A DNA stretch of 64,000 nucleotides from Bacteroidales bacterium UBA1205 (GCA_002309615.1 DBXT01000067.1:1-64000), one strand, 5' to 3'; numbered from the stretch's first letter, positions 42,665 to 52,182 are shown. Translations and numbers: made by a program. Notes: generated by a model not told the origin, from the letters alone.

Positions 42665-44260
42665 TTAATTACGATAAACCTTCACGTTTTTAATGTTAAA
42701 AAACGGAGTTTTGTCATCATTCCAAACAACAATATAGTAACTATAACCGTTAAAATTTGTTGCCGGTTGTTGCAATGGTATTTTAAGCGAAATTTCTTCA
42801 TGCGGACGATGCAATCGCTCTTTGAAAAAATAAAACCATTTTTTCTCATTTGCTTGAATTTCACAAACCAGATTTTCGTTTTTTTCTTCCGGGCAACGAA
42901 TGAAGACAGGTGTTCGGTAACGGCTGTATTCATCCATGAAAACACTTGTTCCGATTTCGGAAATCGGTAGGGATTGCCAATATTTTTCCTGACAATAATG
43001 GGGGTAAATTTTCACGGAGTCAAGTCCTAATTGATTGGCAACACCTTCCCAAGTCCAATCAGGAAAGTTAACAGTGGGAGTCATACGGTGTTCCGGTTGC
43101 GGCAAATCCACGGCAGCAACTCCATTGGCTGCAGCAATTTCCCGCAATATACGATCATTTGTTTGACTTGCTTTTGTAGTCTCCGCAATAGCAAAGCCTG
43201 CATCAACAACAAAGAGTATGAAAAAAGCTAAAATTACCCCTTTATACCTGGTAGAATATTTTTCTTGAAAAAACCAATGTTTTGCAAGTTTTAAGAAAAG
43301 AATAAGAGACAATGTTTCTATAAAGAACAAAGCACGTATATACATTAGATGAAAAATAAAACTGAAAAGAAAAACACTCCATGCAAGAATCAACAAAAGA
43401 AAAACATTTTTCTTGACCCATTCCACAGCCGTTTGTTTATTTTTCCACAAAAACACCGACCAAGTTCCCGCCAAAAGCCATAGTGCCTTGTATTTTCTGA
43501 TTTCTTGTACAGGGTGCTGAAAAATATCAATTAAATGATCGAAGAAAGCAAGATAATAAGGATGAGCTTCCGCTCGGTTGAAATTTCCCGGGGCCGATAA
43601 CAAAATAAAAGTACCTATGGCAAATCCTAAAATGAGCGGAATGGTATTATTCTTTATTTTTTTAAAATTAAACAAATAATAAATTACCAATGCTCCGCCA
43701 ATTGAAATACATGGAATTTCACTTTGTGCCGAAAATAAGGAAATAAAAAAAAGTCCTGCCTTTTTCCATGGTGAAGAATTTTTGTCTTTATATTGCAAAA
43801 AAATGTACAAATAGAGAAAAACAAGTGTTGATGTCCAAAAATGATTAGTAGCACCGCTTGCCCAAAATAACGACTCGGAAGGCAAGGGACATAAGAACCA
43901 AAATAGTAGAGCAAAGGGCAACAATATTTTAGGAATTTCTCTTTTGGAATCAGCAATTAAAGCACCGGAAATGAAAACCAAAGCACAAAAAAACAAGGTG
44001 TTGAAAATATCAAACCATATTTTGTTTTTCAATAAACAGATAAATAGAAAAGAGAAAAAATATCCAAAATAACGACCTCCCCAAGTCATATAAAGATTGC
44101 CGACAATAGGAAATATATCTTTCAAAGAAGATACTTGAAAACTCATTGAATACCAATCATCGCTCCAAAAGAACCCGCAATAACTGACCATAAAAAATGC
44201 AATTACAATAATTGTACTTGCTATTAAGGAAAACAGTTGAAAAACGGTGAGTCTTTTCAT
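42665..44260 (-). CDS. Polytopic membrane protein, DUF6056-like
   Basis: The 531-residue protein has about ten hydrophobic helices over residues 10-370 and a soluble C-terminal domain. Near the N-terminus it has FFWSDDWYSM, and MTWGGRYFGYF follows. Paired acidic residues after the first helix with a later W-G-R motif resemble GT-C type glycosyltransferase-like membrane proteins and DUF6056. The activity is unproven. The gene is alone, with a possible -7 box at 44348-44356. Confidence 0.6.
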   Translation of the reverse strand: MKRLTVFQLFSLIASTIIVIAFFMVSYCGFFWSDDWYSMSFQVSSLKDIFPIVGNLYMTWGGRYFGYFFSFLFICLLKNKIWFDIFNTLFFCALVFISGALIADSKREIPKILLPFALLFWFLCPLPSESLFWASGATNHFWTSTLVFLYLYIFLQYKDKNSSPWKKAGLFFISLFSAQSEIPCISIGGALVIYYLFNFKKIKNNTIPLILGFAIGTFILLSAPGNFNRAEAHPYYLAFFDHLIDIFQHPVQEIRKYKALWLLAGTWSVFLWKNKQTAVEWVKKNVFLLLILAWSVFLFSFIFHLMYIRALFFIETLSLILFLKLAKHWFFQEKYSTRYKGVILAFFILFVVDAGFAIAETTKASQTNDRILREIAAANGVAAVDLPQPEHRMTPTVNFPDWTWEGVANQLGLDSVKIYPHYCQEKYWQSLPISEIGTSVFMDEYSRYRTPVFIRCPEEKNENLVCEIQANEKKWFYFFKERLHRPHEEISLKIPLQQPATNFNGYSYYIVVWNDDKTPFFNIKNVKVYRN

Positions 44261-44320
44261 ATTAAACGGACTTTTATTTCTAACATTTTTAAGTCGTACA
44301 TTCTAACCCCGTGGAATAGA

Positions 44321-44509
44321 TTAAACAAAACCATAATTTATGACCATGCAAAAATAATCAAAATTCCGATACCCCTCGATTTTCTCTTTAAAAATTAAAT
44401 TATCAATCTGTTCCAAATAATGATTTTCAATCGCTAATTTCACTTCTTTTTTCTTGTCTTTGTAGTTGCCGACAAGCAAGCTGAATATAACTAATTGTAA
44501 AAACCGGCA
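44321..44509 (-). pseudogene. Possible C-terminal coding remnant
   Basis: The minus strand stays open for 62 codons and ends in TAA at 44321, with composition like real protein (KEVKLAIENHYLEQIDNLIF). There is no plausible start codon and a stop lies directly upstream. It may be a decayed gene tail or chance. No family is recognised. Confidence 0.25.
44348..44356 (-). promoter_or_regulatory. -7 box of the DUF6056-like gene
   Basis: The minus strand reads TATTTTTGC, about 88 bases before the ATG. Confidence 0.4.
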
Positions 44510-44545
44510 CTACTTCAATACAATTTTCTCTTTTTTGTCTATAAT

Positions 44546-44576
44546 AAAAAAGCAGTAGAAAATCCACTGCTTTTTT
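44546..44576 (-). terminator. Terminator of the acyl-CoA ligase gene
   Basis: AAAAAAGCAGT (44546-44556) pairs with ACTGCTTTTTT (44566-44576) around a 9-base loop. In minus orientation the stem ends in a T-run. It starts three bases after the stop codon. Confidence 0.8.
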
Positions 44577-44578
44577 TC

Positions 44579-46348
44579 TTATTTATACAAATCCTCAATT
44601 GTTGCTTGATACCGGTCGCTCACCTTATGCCGCTTTACTTTAAGCGTGGGCGTGAGTATACCTGTAGCCATAGACCACTCATCGGCAATGAGGGCGAACT
44701 TTTTTATTTGTTCCGTTTCACCAAACAATTCATTATATTTATTTATTTCTCTGCCGAAACGTTTTACTATGGTTTCGTTTTTCACTATCTCTTCGGGGGA
44801 GGTATAGGGAAGCTCATGTCGGTGGCACCATCCTTTTAAAAATTCAAAATCGGGAGAAATCAAGGCCGCCACAAATTTTTGGTTTTCTCCCAACACCACC
44901 ATGTGTTCTATAAACGGAGATTCACAGCATTTGTCTTCTATTTTTTGCGGGTTGACATACTTTCCGAAAGATGTTTTGAACAAATTTTTCAAACGTCCCG
45001 TTATCACCACCTGGCCTTTTTCGGTAATTCTTCCCAAATCGCCGGTGTGATACCAGCCTTCACTGTCTATCACTTCATTGGTAAGGTCGGGTTCTTTGTA
45101 ATAGCCCATCATCACATTATGCCCACGGCACAATATTTCATTGTTTTCAGCTATTCTCACCTCCACTCCCGGCAAAGGGAAACCTACTGTTCCCACTTCC
45201 CTGCCGTTTTTTTCTCTACAGCTCACCGCTATCACTGGCGAGGTCTCGGTAGAACCGTAACCTTCGAACACAGGCATGCCTATGGCTGAAAAAAATGCCG
45301 CCAAACGGGGTTGTATGCTTGCCGCTCCCGACACCACTATATCAAAATTGCCGCCTACGGCCTTGCGAATTTTGCTATATACCATTATATCGGCTATTTT
45401 ATGCTTTACATTATACCACCAAGAACGATCGGAAGCTTGTATTTTATATTCCTGTGCCAGCTGTATGGCACTGCGAAATATCTTTCTGGGAAGCGGTTTC
45501 ATGTTCTTGCTGTTGTTCCATATTTTATCAAACATCTTTTCCAACACCCTCGGTACCGCCGACATCATAGTGGGATTCACCTCTTTGATGTTTTCCCCTA
45601 TGGTTCCTAAATTTTGGGCATAATATACCGACATGCCAAGATATTGGTACAAAAACACCAACATACGTTCATAAGCATGACACAAAGGCAAGAAACTCAA
45701 TGCTCTTTTGGACCATTTGGCGGGAGTCTGCTGCAAATTTTCCAACTGCTTGATGATATTATCGTGAGACAACATCACCCCTTTGGGCGTTCCCGTTGTG
45801 CCGGAGGTGTACATGATGGTGGAACAATCTTCCGGCCTTACGGCATTGCGTCTACGGTTCAATTCCTCCTCATCGGGATACTGTTTGCCCATTTCTATCA
45901 ATTGCGCCAGATAAGGATATTCGCCCCTATCTATAAAAGTATATATATACTGTAAGTGGCTTATGTCCTCTTTTATCGGCTTAATTCTGTTCAACACTTC
46001 CAATCCTTCCAACACCACTAAACGCATTCCCGAATGATTGATAATATGACGATAATCTTCGGTACTGCTGGTAGGATACATCGGAACCGATATTGCCCCT
46101 ATTTGCATAATAGCCATATCCAACATGTTCCATTCCGGACGGTTGGTGGCGATAATGCCTATTCTATCGCCTGCCTGTATGCCTAATTTGATAAAGGCAT
46201 AACTGATATTATCCGCTATCTGCCTGTATTCCTGAGGACTGTATTTCACCCATGCCCCGTCTCGCTTTCCTGCCAATGCAATGGTTTGCTGCGGATACCT
46301 TTCCTCATATTGCAAAAGAATATCAAATAATCTTGTTCTCTCTTTCAT
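44579..46348 (-). CDS. Long-chain fatty acid-CoA ligase (AMP-forming)
   Basis: The 589-residue protein is an adenylate-forming enzyme. The P-loop is TIMYTSGTTGTPKGVMLSHD (~residue 176), the A5 motif EGYGSTETSP (~358), A7 WYHTGDLG (~440) and A8 ITGRLKNLFKTSFGKYVNPQ (~455). The length and the FAA1-like C-terminus without a conserved terminal GK-motif beyond KVKRHKV match long-chain acyl-CoA synthetases. It activates fatty acids for lipid synthesis or turnover. It is a single-gene transcript. Confidence 0.92.
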   Translation of the reverse strand: MKERTRLFDILLQYEERYPQQTIALAGKRDGAWVKYSPQEYRQIADNISYAFIKLGIQAGDRIGIIATNRPEWNMLDMAIMQIGAISVPMYPTSSTEDYRHIINHSGMRLVVLEGLEVLNRIKPIKEDISHLQYIYTFIDRGEYPYLAQLIEMGKQYPDEEELNRRRNAVRPEDCSTIMYTSGTTGTPKGVMLSHDNIIKQLENLQQTPAKWSKRALSFLPLCHAYERMLVFLYQYLGMSVYYAQNLGTIGENIKEVNPTMMSAVPRVLEKMFDKIWNNSKNMKPLPRKIFRSAIQLAQEYKIQASDRSWWYNVKHKIADIMVYSKIRKAVGGNFDIVVSGAASIQPRLAAFFSAIGMPVFEGYGSTETSPVIAVSCREKNGREVGTVGFPLPGVEVRIAENNEILCRGHNVMMGYYKEPDLTNEVIDSEGWYHTGDLGRITEKGQVVITGRLKNLFKTSFGKYVNPQKIEDKCCESPFIEHMVVLGENQKFVAALISPDFEFLKGWCHRHELPYTSPEEIVKNETIVKRFGREINKYNELFGETEQIKKFALIADEWSMATGILTPTLKVKRHKVSDRYQATIEDLYK

Positions 46349-46420
46349 TTTCTTCTCGATTTTTGTTTTTTTTGTACTATATATTTATTGGCTCATTTTT
46401 TCAAAATGTAAATTTGTGCC

Positions 46421-46429
46421 GCAAAGGTG
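46421..46429 (-). promoter_or_regulatory. -7-like box of the acyl-CoA ligase gene
   Basis: The minus strand reads CACCTTTGC, one base off the consensus, 73 bases before the start. Confidence 0.4.
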
Positions 46430-46475
46430 CCATTTTTTTAAATTGCCTGTTTTTAAAAGGGATAAGGACTGCCAA

Positions 46476-46526
46476 TATGGTGTAAAACGTTAAATTATGG
46501 GGTGAAATCGCGCATTATGGGGTGAA
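46476..46526 (+). promoter_or_regulatory. Three phased boxes upstream of the LytTR gene (candidate operator)
   Basis: TATGG landmarks at 46476, 46496 and 46516 show an exact 20-base period. The second and third boxes share TTATGGGGTGAAAT, and the first is TATGGTGTAAAA. The last box occupies the -33 position relative to the -7 element at 46542. LytTR proteins usually bind direct repeats about two helical turns apart, so autoregulation by the downstream protein is likely. Confidence 0.65.
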
Positions 46527-46541
46527 ATTAAAAAAATATGA

Positions 46542-46550
46542 TACCTTTGC
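46542..46550 (+). promoter_or_regulatory. -7 box of the LytTR gene
   Basis: TACCTTTGC, 20 bases before the ATG at 46570. Confidence 0.6.
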
Positions 46551-46569
46551 ATTTTAAAGAGTAAGATAC

Positions 46570-47424
46570 ATGAGCAAAAAAATACCTGAATATTTAATAA
46601 GTAAGGCGGTAAATTGCAAACTTTTGATATTTGTAACGCTATTTTCCATAGTGTTTGTTAATGTATATACTCCTTTTGAATATTCCACATGGTTCAATAC
46701 CAGCAGTTCCACCCTGAGAATAATATATGCCGTTGCAGCCACCATAGCAGGAGTGTCCATACTTGCCGTCAGCAGAATAATTATGCACTATGTGTACAAA
46801 AAAAACACCCTGACAATATTACAATATTGCATTTGGATAGTGGCGGAAATAGTGCTTATAGCTTCTGTATATTCTTTATTTTCATGCTTTTTGCTGGATG
46901 ACAGCCGTGAATATTCGGACGTGTTTCAAAGATCCATTACTTTTATCGCTCTCATACTCTTTATTCCCTATACGGTTTCCTACCTTTATTTTGCCCTTAA
47001 AGACAAAGAAAATAAAATTGACGATTTGCTTACGCAACAAAAAGAAGGAACCCCGCCTGCAGAAAAAGAATTTGACGGAATTATTCTTTTTAAAGATGAA
47101 AAAGATACGCTGAAGTTATCGGTAAAACAAGACTGCGTTTATTTTCTGGAAGCAGCTGACAACTATGTAAACATTTATTATTTAAACAAAAACAAGCTTA
47201 ATAAATGTATGCTGCGCAATACGCTCAAAAACCTGGAAGAACAACTTAAAGACAAAGGCTTTATTCGGTGTCATCGCTCTTATATGGTTAATATCAACAA
47301 AATAAAGCTTATACAAAAAGAAAAAGAAGGACTGTTTATTAATTTAGACTTGGAAGAAGCGGATAATATTCCCATATCCAAAACATACGCTGAAGATATT
47401 TTGCAAATGTTTTCACAAACATAA
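46570..47424 (+). CDS. Membrane-bound LytTR-type transcriptional regulator
   Basis: The 284-residue protein has four hydrophobic helices (residues ~17-36, 48-66, 80-105, 118-140) and a linker. The C-terminal LytTR DNA-binding domain spans ~185-282: VYFLEAADNYVNIYYLN, LKNLEEQLKDKGFIRCHRSY and MVNINKI. It lacks a receiver domain, so it is not a classical response regulator. Membrane-embedded LytTR regulators are a known group, and several are autoregulated or controlled by a small membrane partner. No partner gene is adjacent, and its signal and regulon are unknown. Confidence 0.85.
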   Translation: MSKKIPEYLISKAVNCKLLIFVTLFSIVFVNVYTPFEYSTWFNTSSSTLRIIYAVAATIAGVSILAVSRIIMHYVYKKNTLTILQYCIWIVAEIVLIASVYSLFSCFLLDDSREYSDVFQRSITFIALILFIPYTVSYLYFALKDKENKIDDLLTQQKEGTPPAEKEFDGIILFKDEKDTLKLSVKQDCVYFLEAADNYVNIYYLNKNKLNKCMLRNTLKNLEEQLKDKGFIRCHRSYMVNINKIKLIQKEKEGLFINLDLEEADNIPISKTYAEDILQMFSQT

Positions 47425-47502
47425 ATCAAATACATTCCGAACAATAAACAAAAAGCAAGGCCATATTTTCTACAAAGAGCCCTTTCTTTCCCCTCTTCGC
47501 AC

Positions 47503-47536
47503 AAAAAAACCGCCATTACATAAAGTAACGACGGTT
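47503..47536 (-). terminator. Terminator after tRNA-Lys
   Basis: In minus orientation AACCGTCGTTAC pairs with GTAATGGCGGTT across TTTAT, fully paired if two G-U pairs are allowed, and is followed by a run of T. The G-U pairs exist only in the minus-strand RNA, so it works for tRNA-Lys and not for the convergent LytTR gene. Confidence 0.75.
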
Positions 47537-47551
47537 CCACTAACCCTTAAG

Positions 47552-47624
47552 TGTTCCAGCTGGGATTCGAACCCAGGACCCCATCCTTAAAAGGGATGTG
47601 CTCTACCTGCTGAGCTACTGAAAC
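47552..47624 (-). tRNA. tRNA-Lys (TTT)
   Basis: The minus strand forms a complete 73-nt cloverleaf: acceptor GTTTCAG/CTGGAAC, D arm GCTC/GAGC, anticodon stem CATCC/GGATG with loop CTTTTAA (anticodon TTT), T stem CTGGG/CCCAG with loop TTCGAAT, discriminator A. CCA is not encoded. Confidence 0.96.
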
Positions 47625-47641
47625 GCCCTTTGTTTCGGAAT

Positions 47642-47650
47642 GCAAAGGTA
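47642..47650 (-). promoter_or_regulatory. -7 box of tRNA-Lys
   Basis: The minus strand reads TACCTTTGC, 17 bases before the tRNA. Confidence 0.6.
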
Positions 47651-47717
47651 ACATTTTTTTGTTTACAAAATTCTATTTTGCAAATATTTTTTACAACATA
47701 TTTTAAACAAATGATTT

Positions 47718-48644
47718 TTAGCGATTTCTGTATCGCGGATGATAATCGGATATAATATTTTGCAAATAACCGGTTGATATATGCGTATAAATTTCCGTGG
47801 TGGTGATAGAAGAATGTCCGAGCATGGCTTGTATGGAAAACAAATCGGCCCCGCCTTCGTACAAATGCGTGGCAAAACTATGCCGCAAGGTGTGCGGGCT
47901 TATTTTTTTGGTAATACCGGCCATTGCGGCAGCCTGCTGCACCATTTGAAAAACAAACACTCTTGTTAAATGCTTGCCCCTTCTGCTCAAGAAAACATAT
48001 GCTTCCTCTCCCGCTTGCGGAACTATACCGGAACGAATGTTATGGATATAATTTTCCAACTCACTCCTTGTCTGTTCCCCTACGGGCACCAATCGTTCTT
48101 TGTCGCCTTTGCCTATTACTTGGATATAAGCTTCCTTAAAATACAGGTTCTCTAATTTTAAATTCACCAATTCACTCACCCGCAAGCCGCAAGAATATAA
48201 TGTTTCCACTATGCAATGGTTTCTCACCTGTTCGGCTGATGTCATATCAAAGGTTCTTTCCATGCTGTCGATTTCCTCTATAGAAAGAACTTGCGGCAAA
48301 TTGCGTTGCAAACGAGGAGTTTTTATCAATTTTAGGGGAGTGTCTTGTATTTGGTCGTCATAAAGCAAATTCCTGTAAAAAGTTTTTAAACCCGAAAGCC
48401 TGCGCGCCATAGAAACGGACTTTAAGTCCGATTCTTCCGACAAATAACGCAAATAAGATTGTATATGTTCTTTTGTTACTTGCTCAGGACTTATATCCCA
48501 ACCTTGCTGCTCTAAATATTCTTTTAACGACCATACATCTCGTATGTACGCCTCTATGGTGTTTTCCGACATGGATTTGTCAATCAACAAAAACACCCTG
48601 AAATTCTTTATGGCTTCTTTCCACTGGCTTTCTGCATGCTGCAT
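47718..48644 (-). CDS. xerD: Tyrosine recombinase XerD
   Basis: The 308-residue protein has the N-terminal SAM-like core-binding domain (SENTIEAYIRDVWSLKEYLE) and the catalytic domain: Arg in YSCGLRVSEL, Lys in VIGKGDKERLVP, HTLRHSFATHL with His and Arg, then LGHSSITTTEIYTH with the nucleophilic Tyr. XerD resolves chromosome dimers at dif with XerC. No attachment site or cargo is near, so it is housekeeping and not a mobile-element integrase. It follows the PorE-like gene with no gap. Confidence 0.92.
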   Translation of the reverse strand: MQHAESQWKEAIKNFRVFLLIDKSMSENTIEAYIRDVWSLKEYLEQQGWDISPEQVTKEHIQSYLRYLSEESDLKSVSMARRLSGLKTFYRNLLYDDQIQDTPLKLIKTPRLQRNLPQVLSIEEIDSMERTFDMTSAEQVRNHCIVETLYSCGLRVSELVNLKLENLYFKEAYIQVIGKGDKERLVPVGEQTRSELENYIHNIRSGIVPQAGEEAYVFLSRRGKHLTRVFVFQMVQQAAAMAGITKKISPHTLRHSFATHLYEGGADLFSIQAMLGHSSITTTEIYTHISTGYLQNIISDYHPRYRNR

Positions 48645-50573
48645 TTAACAAGCTATTATGGTGAATTCCGTTCTTCTGTTTTGAGCACGACCTTCTTCGG
48701 TATCGTTATCGGCTATAGGCTTGCTCATGCCATAACCCTTATAGGTTAAACGCGAGGCCTCTATACCCGCTTTTATCAAATAGTTATATACGGCTTGGGC
48801 TCTTTCTGAGGACAATTTTCGGTTATATTCTTCTGAGCCTACATTATCGGTATGACCGCCTATTTCCACTTTCATACGCGGGTTTTCTTTCATCAATGCC
48901 ACCACCCTGTCCAATTCTGTTTGCGATTCTTCTTTTAACACCGATTTATCGGTGTCGAAAAACACATTTCTCAACACCACGCTTTCGCCTATATGAATAC
49001 GCTTGAGTGCGATGTCTTTCTGATAGGGCTCTACATTGGTGTGTACGTTTTCTATTTGGAAATTCTCGGAATAAAACAAATATTTTTCGTTAACGGCATT
49101 CAAAGCATATTGCTTATCGGTGGGTATGCACACCAAAAATTCACCGGTAACGGGGTCGGAGGTGGAACTGGTGACAATATTGCCCGTTTTTAAATCCACC
49201 AATTCAAATTTGGCTGCCAACGGACTTTTATCTTGCGCATCAAATATTTTTCCTTTTAAATAGGTAACAGGACTGGGTCTTAAATGCCGAGGCAGCTCAA
49301 ACCAATACAAATCCAAATTTCCGTACCCGCCTTCTTTATCAGAAGAAAAATAGGCTTTGTCGCCTGCCGCATTCACCACCAATGAAAATTCCTCGGCAAA
49401 AGTATTGATAGGATAACCCATATTTATAGGTTCCATCCATGTGCCGTCGTCGTTGAGGGTGGTATAAAATATGTCTGCATCGCCCATGCCTTTATGCCCG
49501 TAAGATACAAAATACATGGTTTTCCCGTCCGGATGAAAGTAGGCCGATACCTCATCTTCCATAGTGTTGATAGGCTTGCCTATGTTTTCCGGTTCGGTAA
49601 AAACACCGTCTTCCACCATATAGGTTCGCCAAATATCTTTTTTCCCTACTCCGCCGGGGCGGGCGCTGATGAAATAGATAGTGCGACCATCGGCTCCGAA
49701 AGTGGGTTGCGACTCCCAATATTTGGTATTAACGGGTTTACCGCAATTTTTGGGTTTAGACCAATTATCGCCTACCCTTTTCGACCAATACAAATCGCAA
49801 CTGCCAAACCCCTCATCTCGGTCACATGCCGTGAATATCATATATTTTCCGTCAGGAGAAATACATTGTCCCCCTTCATTAAAATGGGTATTGATATTGG
49901 ATAAGAATTCTCTGGGCTGCCACACGCCGTCTTGCTGTTTGCTAAAATAAAAATCTTCTTCCGACAAACATCTCGGACAACGGGTTTGCTTATCCCGAGG
50001 ACGTTGCACCGTATATATAAGCATAGACTCATCTGCCGTAATAGCAGGTAAATACTCTTCCCATTCGGAATTAATGTTGGGACCCATATTTTGCAAACTA
50101 ATGGCTACAGGATGTAACATTTGCTCCATTCTCCATTTGCACAATTCGTTATCATTACGAACAGATGCCGGAATGGAGGCAGGATTGGGATGAAGGTGAA
50201 AATATTCTTCAAAATACATAACCGCCGTATCGGGCTTTCCGCATTTCATATACTGATAAGCGGCAAAATAATAATGCTTGTAATAATGCTTTGTATCGGC
50301 ATTGATAGCCATGGTGTAATAATAACACGACTTATCGCACATTCCCATAAACAAAGCATCTTCAGCAGCCAAGAGATAAGCCTCCACATATTGAGGGTCT
50401 TTCTTTATTGCCGTTTCGGCATAAGAGAGAGAAAGTTGCAAATCTTTGCTCTGCAATGCTTTTTGTGCTTTTTTAAAATATTTTACAGCTGCCGAATTAG
50501 TAGACCCGCTCCCTTGGGCTATGGCTGTAGCAACACACACAAACAATACAACGGTTGATAATATTTTTTTCAT
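48645..50573 (-). CDS. TPR / PD40 / OmpA-family protein, PorE-like
   Basis: The 642-residue protein has a signal peptide (ending TAIAQ) and TPR helices (~28-150). A beta-propeller of PD40 units follows (ISPDGKYMIFTACDRDEGFG, DGRTIYFISARPGG, DGKTMYFVSYGHKGMGD; ~170-420). A CRD-like sandwich comes next (YLKGKIFDAQDKSPLAA, ~430-520), and the OmpA domain ends the protein (VFFDTDKSVLK, IGGHTDNVGS, LSSERAQAVYNYL, NRRTEF). This is the full PorE plan. PorE is the outer-membrane-associated, peptidoglycan-binding T9SS component. It lies in one operon with a T9SS-secreted protease, strengthening the T9SS link. Confidence 0.82.
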   Translation of the reverse strand: MKKILSTVVLFVCVATAIAQGSGSTNSAAVKYFKKAQKALQSKDLQLSLSYAETAIKKDPQYVEAYLLAAEDALFMGMCDKSCYYYTMAINADTKHYYKHYYFAAYQYMKCGKPDTAVMYFEEYFHLHPNPASIPASVRNDNELCKWRMEQMLHPVAISLQNMGPNINSEWEEYLPAITADESMLIYTVQRPRDKQTRCPRCLSEEDFYFSKQQDGVWQPREFLSNINTHFNEGGQCISPDGKYMIFTACDRDEGFGSCDLYWSKRVGDNWSKPKNCGKPVNTKYWESQPTFGADGRTIYFISARPGGVGKKDIWRTYMVEDGVFTEPENIGKPINTMEDEVSAYFHPDGKTMYFVSYGHKGMGDADIFYTTLNDDGTWMEPINMGYPINTFAEEFSLVVNAAGDKAYFSSDKEGGYGNLDLYWFELPRHLRPSPVTYLKGKIFDAQDKSPLAAKFELVDLKTGNIVTSSTSDPVTGEFLVCIPTDKQYALNAVNEKYLFYSENFQIENVHTNVEPYQKDIALKRIHIGESVVLRNVFFDTDKSVLKEESQTELDRVVALMKENPRMKVEIGGHTDNVGSEEYNRKLSSERAQAVYNYLIKAGIEASRLTYKGYGMSKPIADNDTEEGRAQNRRTEFTIIAC

Positions 50574-50574
50574 T

Positions 50575-52173
50575 TTATCTTTGTATCAATACTTTAACAG
50601 TGCTATTAGTTAATTTACCTTTGAATTTTATTACATACATTCCTTGCTTTAAAGCACTTATGTCTATACTATTATACGAATTCAACTCTCCTTCGGTTAC
50701 ACATTGTCCTTTCACATCATATATACTATACATACAATCCTCCTCATGGATACCTTCCACGCTTATTTTGTGTGAAGCAGGATTCGGATATGCCTTTATA
50801 CATGACGAATAATATGATGAATGGACGCTAAGCGTATCGTAAGGATCGTATCCTTGCAATACCAAGGTGCCGGTAGAATCGGCATCAAGCCAGCAATTTA
50901 ATCGTTTGGATTGAGACGGATTATTATTATTGGTCCACGAATAGGCCAACCGTCCGTATAAATCTTCCCCATCGGGATTATCGCACATGGCATATCCTCC
51001 TTCCAACTGACCTACCACCAGTTTATCTTGGTTGAACAATGCCGACCCCGAAGACCCGCCTTCTGTGGTGCCTTGAGCCCAAATTAATTGTATGTGCGTA
51101 TTGTCGGGAAAAGAAGGAATATCGGTTTCATATTTGGCATAAATAAAATCATTATCGGCAACGGATATCTTTTTCACGTCCCCGCTGGGATGATGTATAC
51201 CTACTGCCGAAGTCGGCAATTCCTTGCGGGCATTCCAACCGGCATAATAAGGTTTCATCTCTTGTGTGGGAGTAGATGACAGAAGTAATAAACAAAAATC
51301 AGAATGGGCATGACGAGCCAAGCAGGTAGCTCCGTTGATGGAATAAACCGTGGCTTGCTGCTGACTGTTGCACGTGAGCGCCTCATAATTGAATACAAAC
51401 ACAAATTTTGACAAAGTACTTTCATAGCCTTCCACACAATGATTGGCTGTTAACAAATACGGTGTGCCGTCTTGCCGCACATTGTTCATTAAAGTACCTG
51501 TACAATGAGCATAGTTATATCGCAAAATAAGCACTACAGCACGCTTCTGCACTTGCATGTTGGCCCCTTGCGGACAATTAATATTGATATTACAATCGTC
51601 AGAAGTGCCCCACGAGCCTGTTATATTCTTATACGCATGAATGACGGAAGATAATACTATTCTGGCTGAGTCTCTATCACTTACAGACTCATGATATTCC
51701 ATCACCACTTCGTCTGCGGGGAACAATGCTGTGGCAAAATCACCGGCGGCATTATTGTTTTCTGCGGTAAAAGCTCCTGCAACATACTGCTTGTCGGCAG
51801 TATAAATATATAATTGCGAATGGGAGGGTATATAAAAAGTATCGAAAACAAAATTGAGAGAATAAGCTCCTTGCGAATGTATTTTCAAACGCCATAGTCT
51901 GCTGCCGTCAGGAAGGTCTTCCCATACTCCGCTATTATCGGGAGTAAAGTGCACCGGTATGTTCACCCCGAATTTGTAAGCTTCGCTTTTATCTTCTTTT
52001 ATTTCCTCTTCCAACAATAATGCATGACTTTTTACCGGCAGATTCACCGTAGGAATATCGGTAAGCTGTAACTGGTATTGATTAAAACTATAAGGCATGC
52101 CACCGTGTCCTATTTGTGCCTGCAATGCCACAGACATCAATACACATCCTAATATAACTATCCACTTATTCAT
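50575..52173 (-). CDS. Secreted lysyl-endopeptidase-like serine protease with T9SS sorting domain
   Basis: The 532-residue protein has a signal peptide (ending LQAQ), an N-terminal beta-rich propeptide-like region (~20-190), and a trypsin-fold domain resembling Achromobacter protease I. The catalytic triad candidates are His245 (LLTANHCVE), Asp292 (HSDFCLLLL) and Ser375 (EGGSSGSALF). Several cysteines suggest disulfides. The C-terminus has a type A T9SS sorting domain (AYPNPASHKISV, LKQGMYVIKF). It is presumably secreted to the cell surface. It lies one base from the porE-like gene. Confidence 0.88.
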   Translation of the reverse strand: MNKWIVILGCVLMSVALQAQIGHGGMPYSFNQYQLQLTDIPTVNLPVKSHALLLEEEIKEDKSEAYKFGVNIPVHFTPDNSGVWEDLPDGSRLWRLKIHSQGAYSLNFVFDTFYIPSHSQLYIYTADKQYVAGAFTAENNNAAGDFATALFPADEVVMEYHESVSDRDSARIVLSSVIHAYKNITGSWGTSDDCNININCPQGANMQVQKRAVVLILRYNYAHCTGTLMNNVRQDGTPYLLTANHCVEGYESTLSKFVFVFNYEALTCNSQQQATVYSINGATCLARHAHSDFCLLLLSSTPTQEMKPYYAGWNARKELPTSAVGIHHPSGDVKKISVADNDFIYAKYETDIPSFPDNTHIQLIWAQGTTEGGSSGSALFNQDKLVVGQLEGGYAMCDNPDGEDLYGRLAYSWTNNNNPSQSKRLNCWLDADSTGTLVLQGYDPYDTLSVHSSYYSSCIKAYPNPASHKISVEGIHEEDCMYSIYDVKGQCVTEGELNSYNSIDISALKQGMYVIKFKGKLTNSTVKVLIQR

Positions 52174-52182
52174 TCTTTATTT

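Larger units (their letters stand above)
44261..44578. other. Intergenic stretch with promoter, possible coding remnant and terminator
   Basis: No intact gene is present. It contains the terminator of the acyl-CoA ligase gene (44546-44576), a minus-strand TATTTTTGC box (44348-44356), and a 62-codon open frame without start on the minus strand (44321-44509). Confidence 0.5.

Noticed and set aside
47718..48644. Tyrosine recombinase near tRNA-Lys as a possible integrase of a genomic island
   Set aside because: The sequence is XerD-like, is embedded in a housekeeping operon, and no tRNA-end duplication or phage gene is present.
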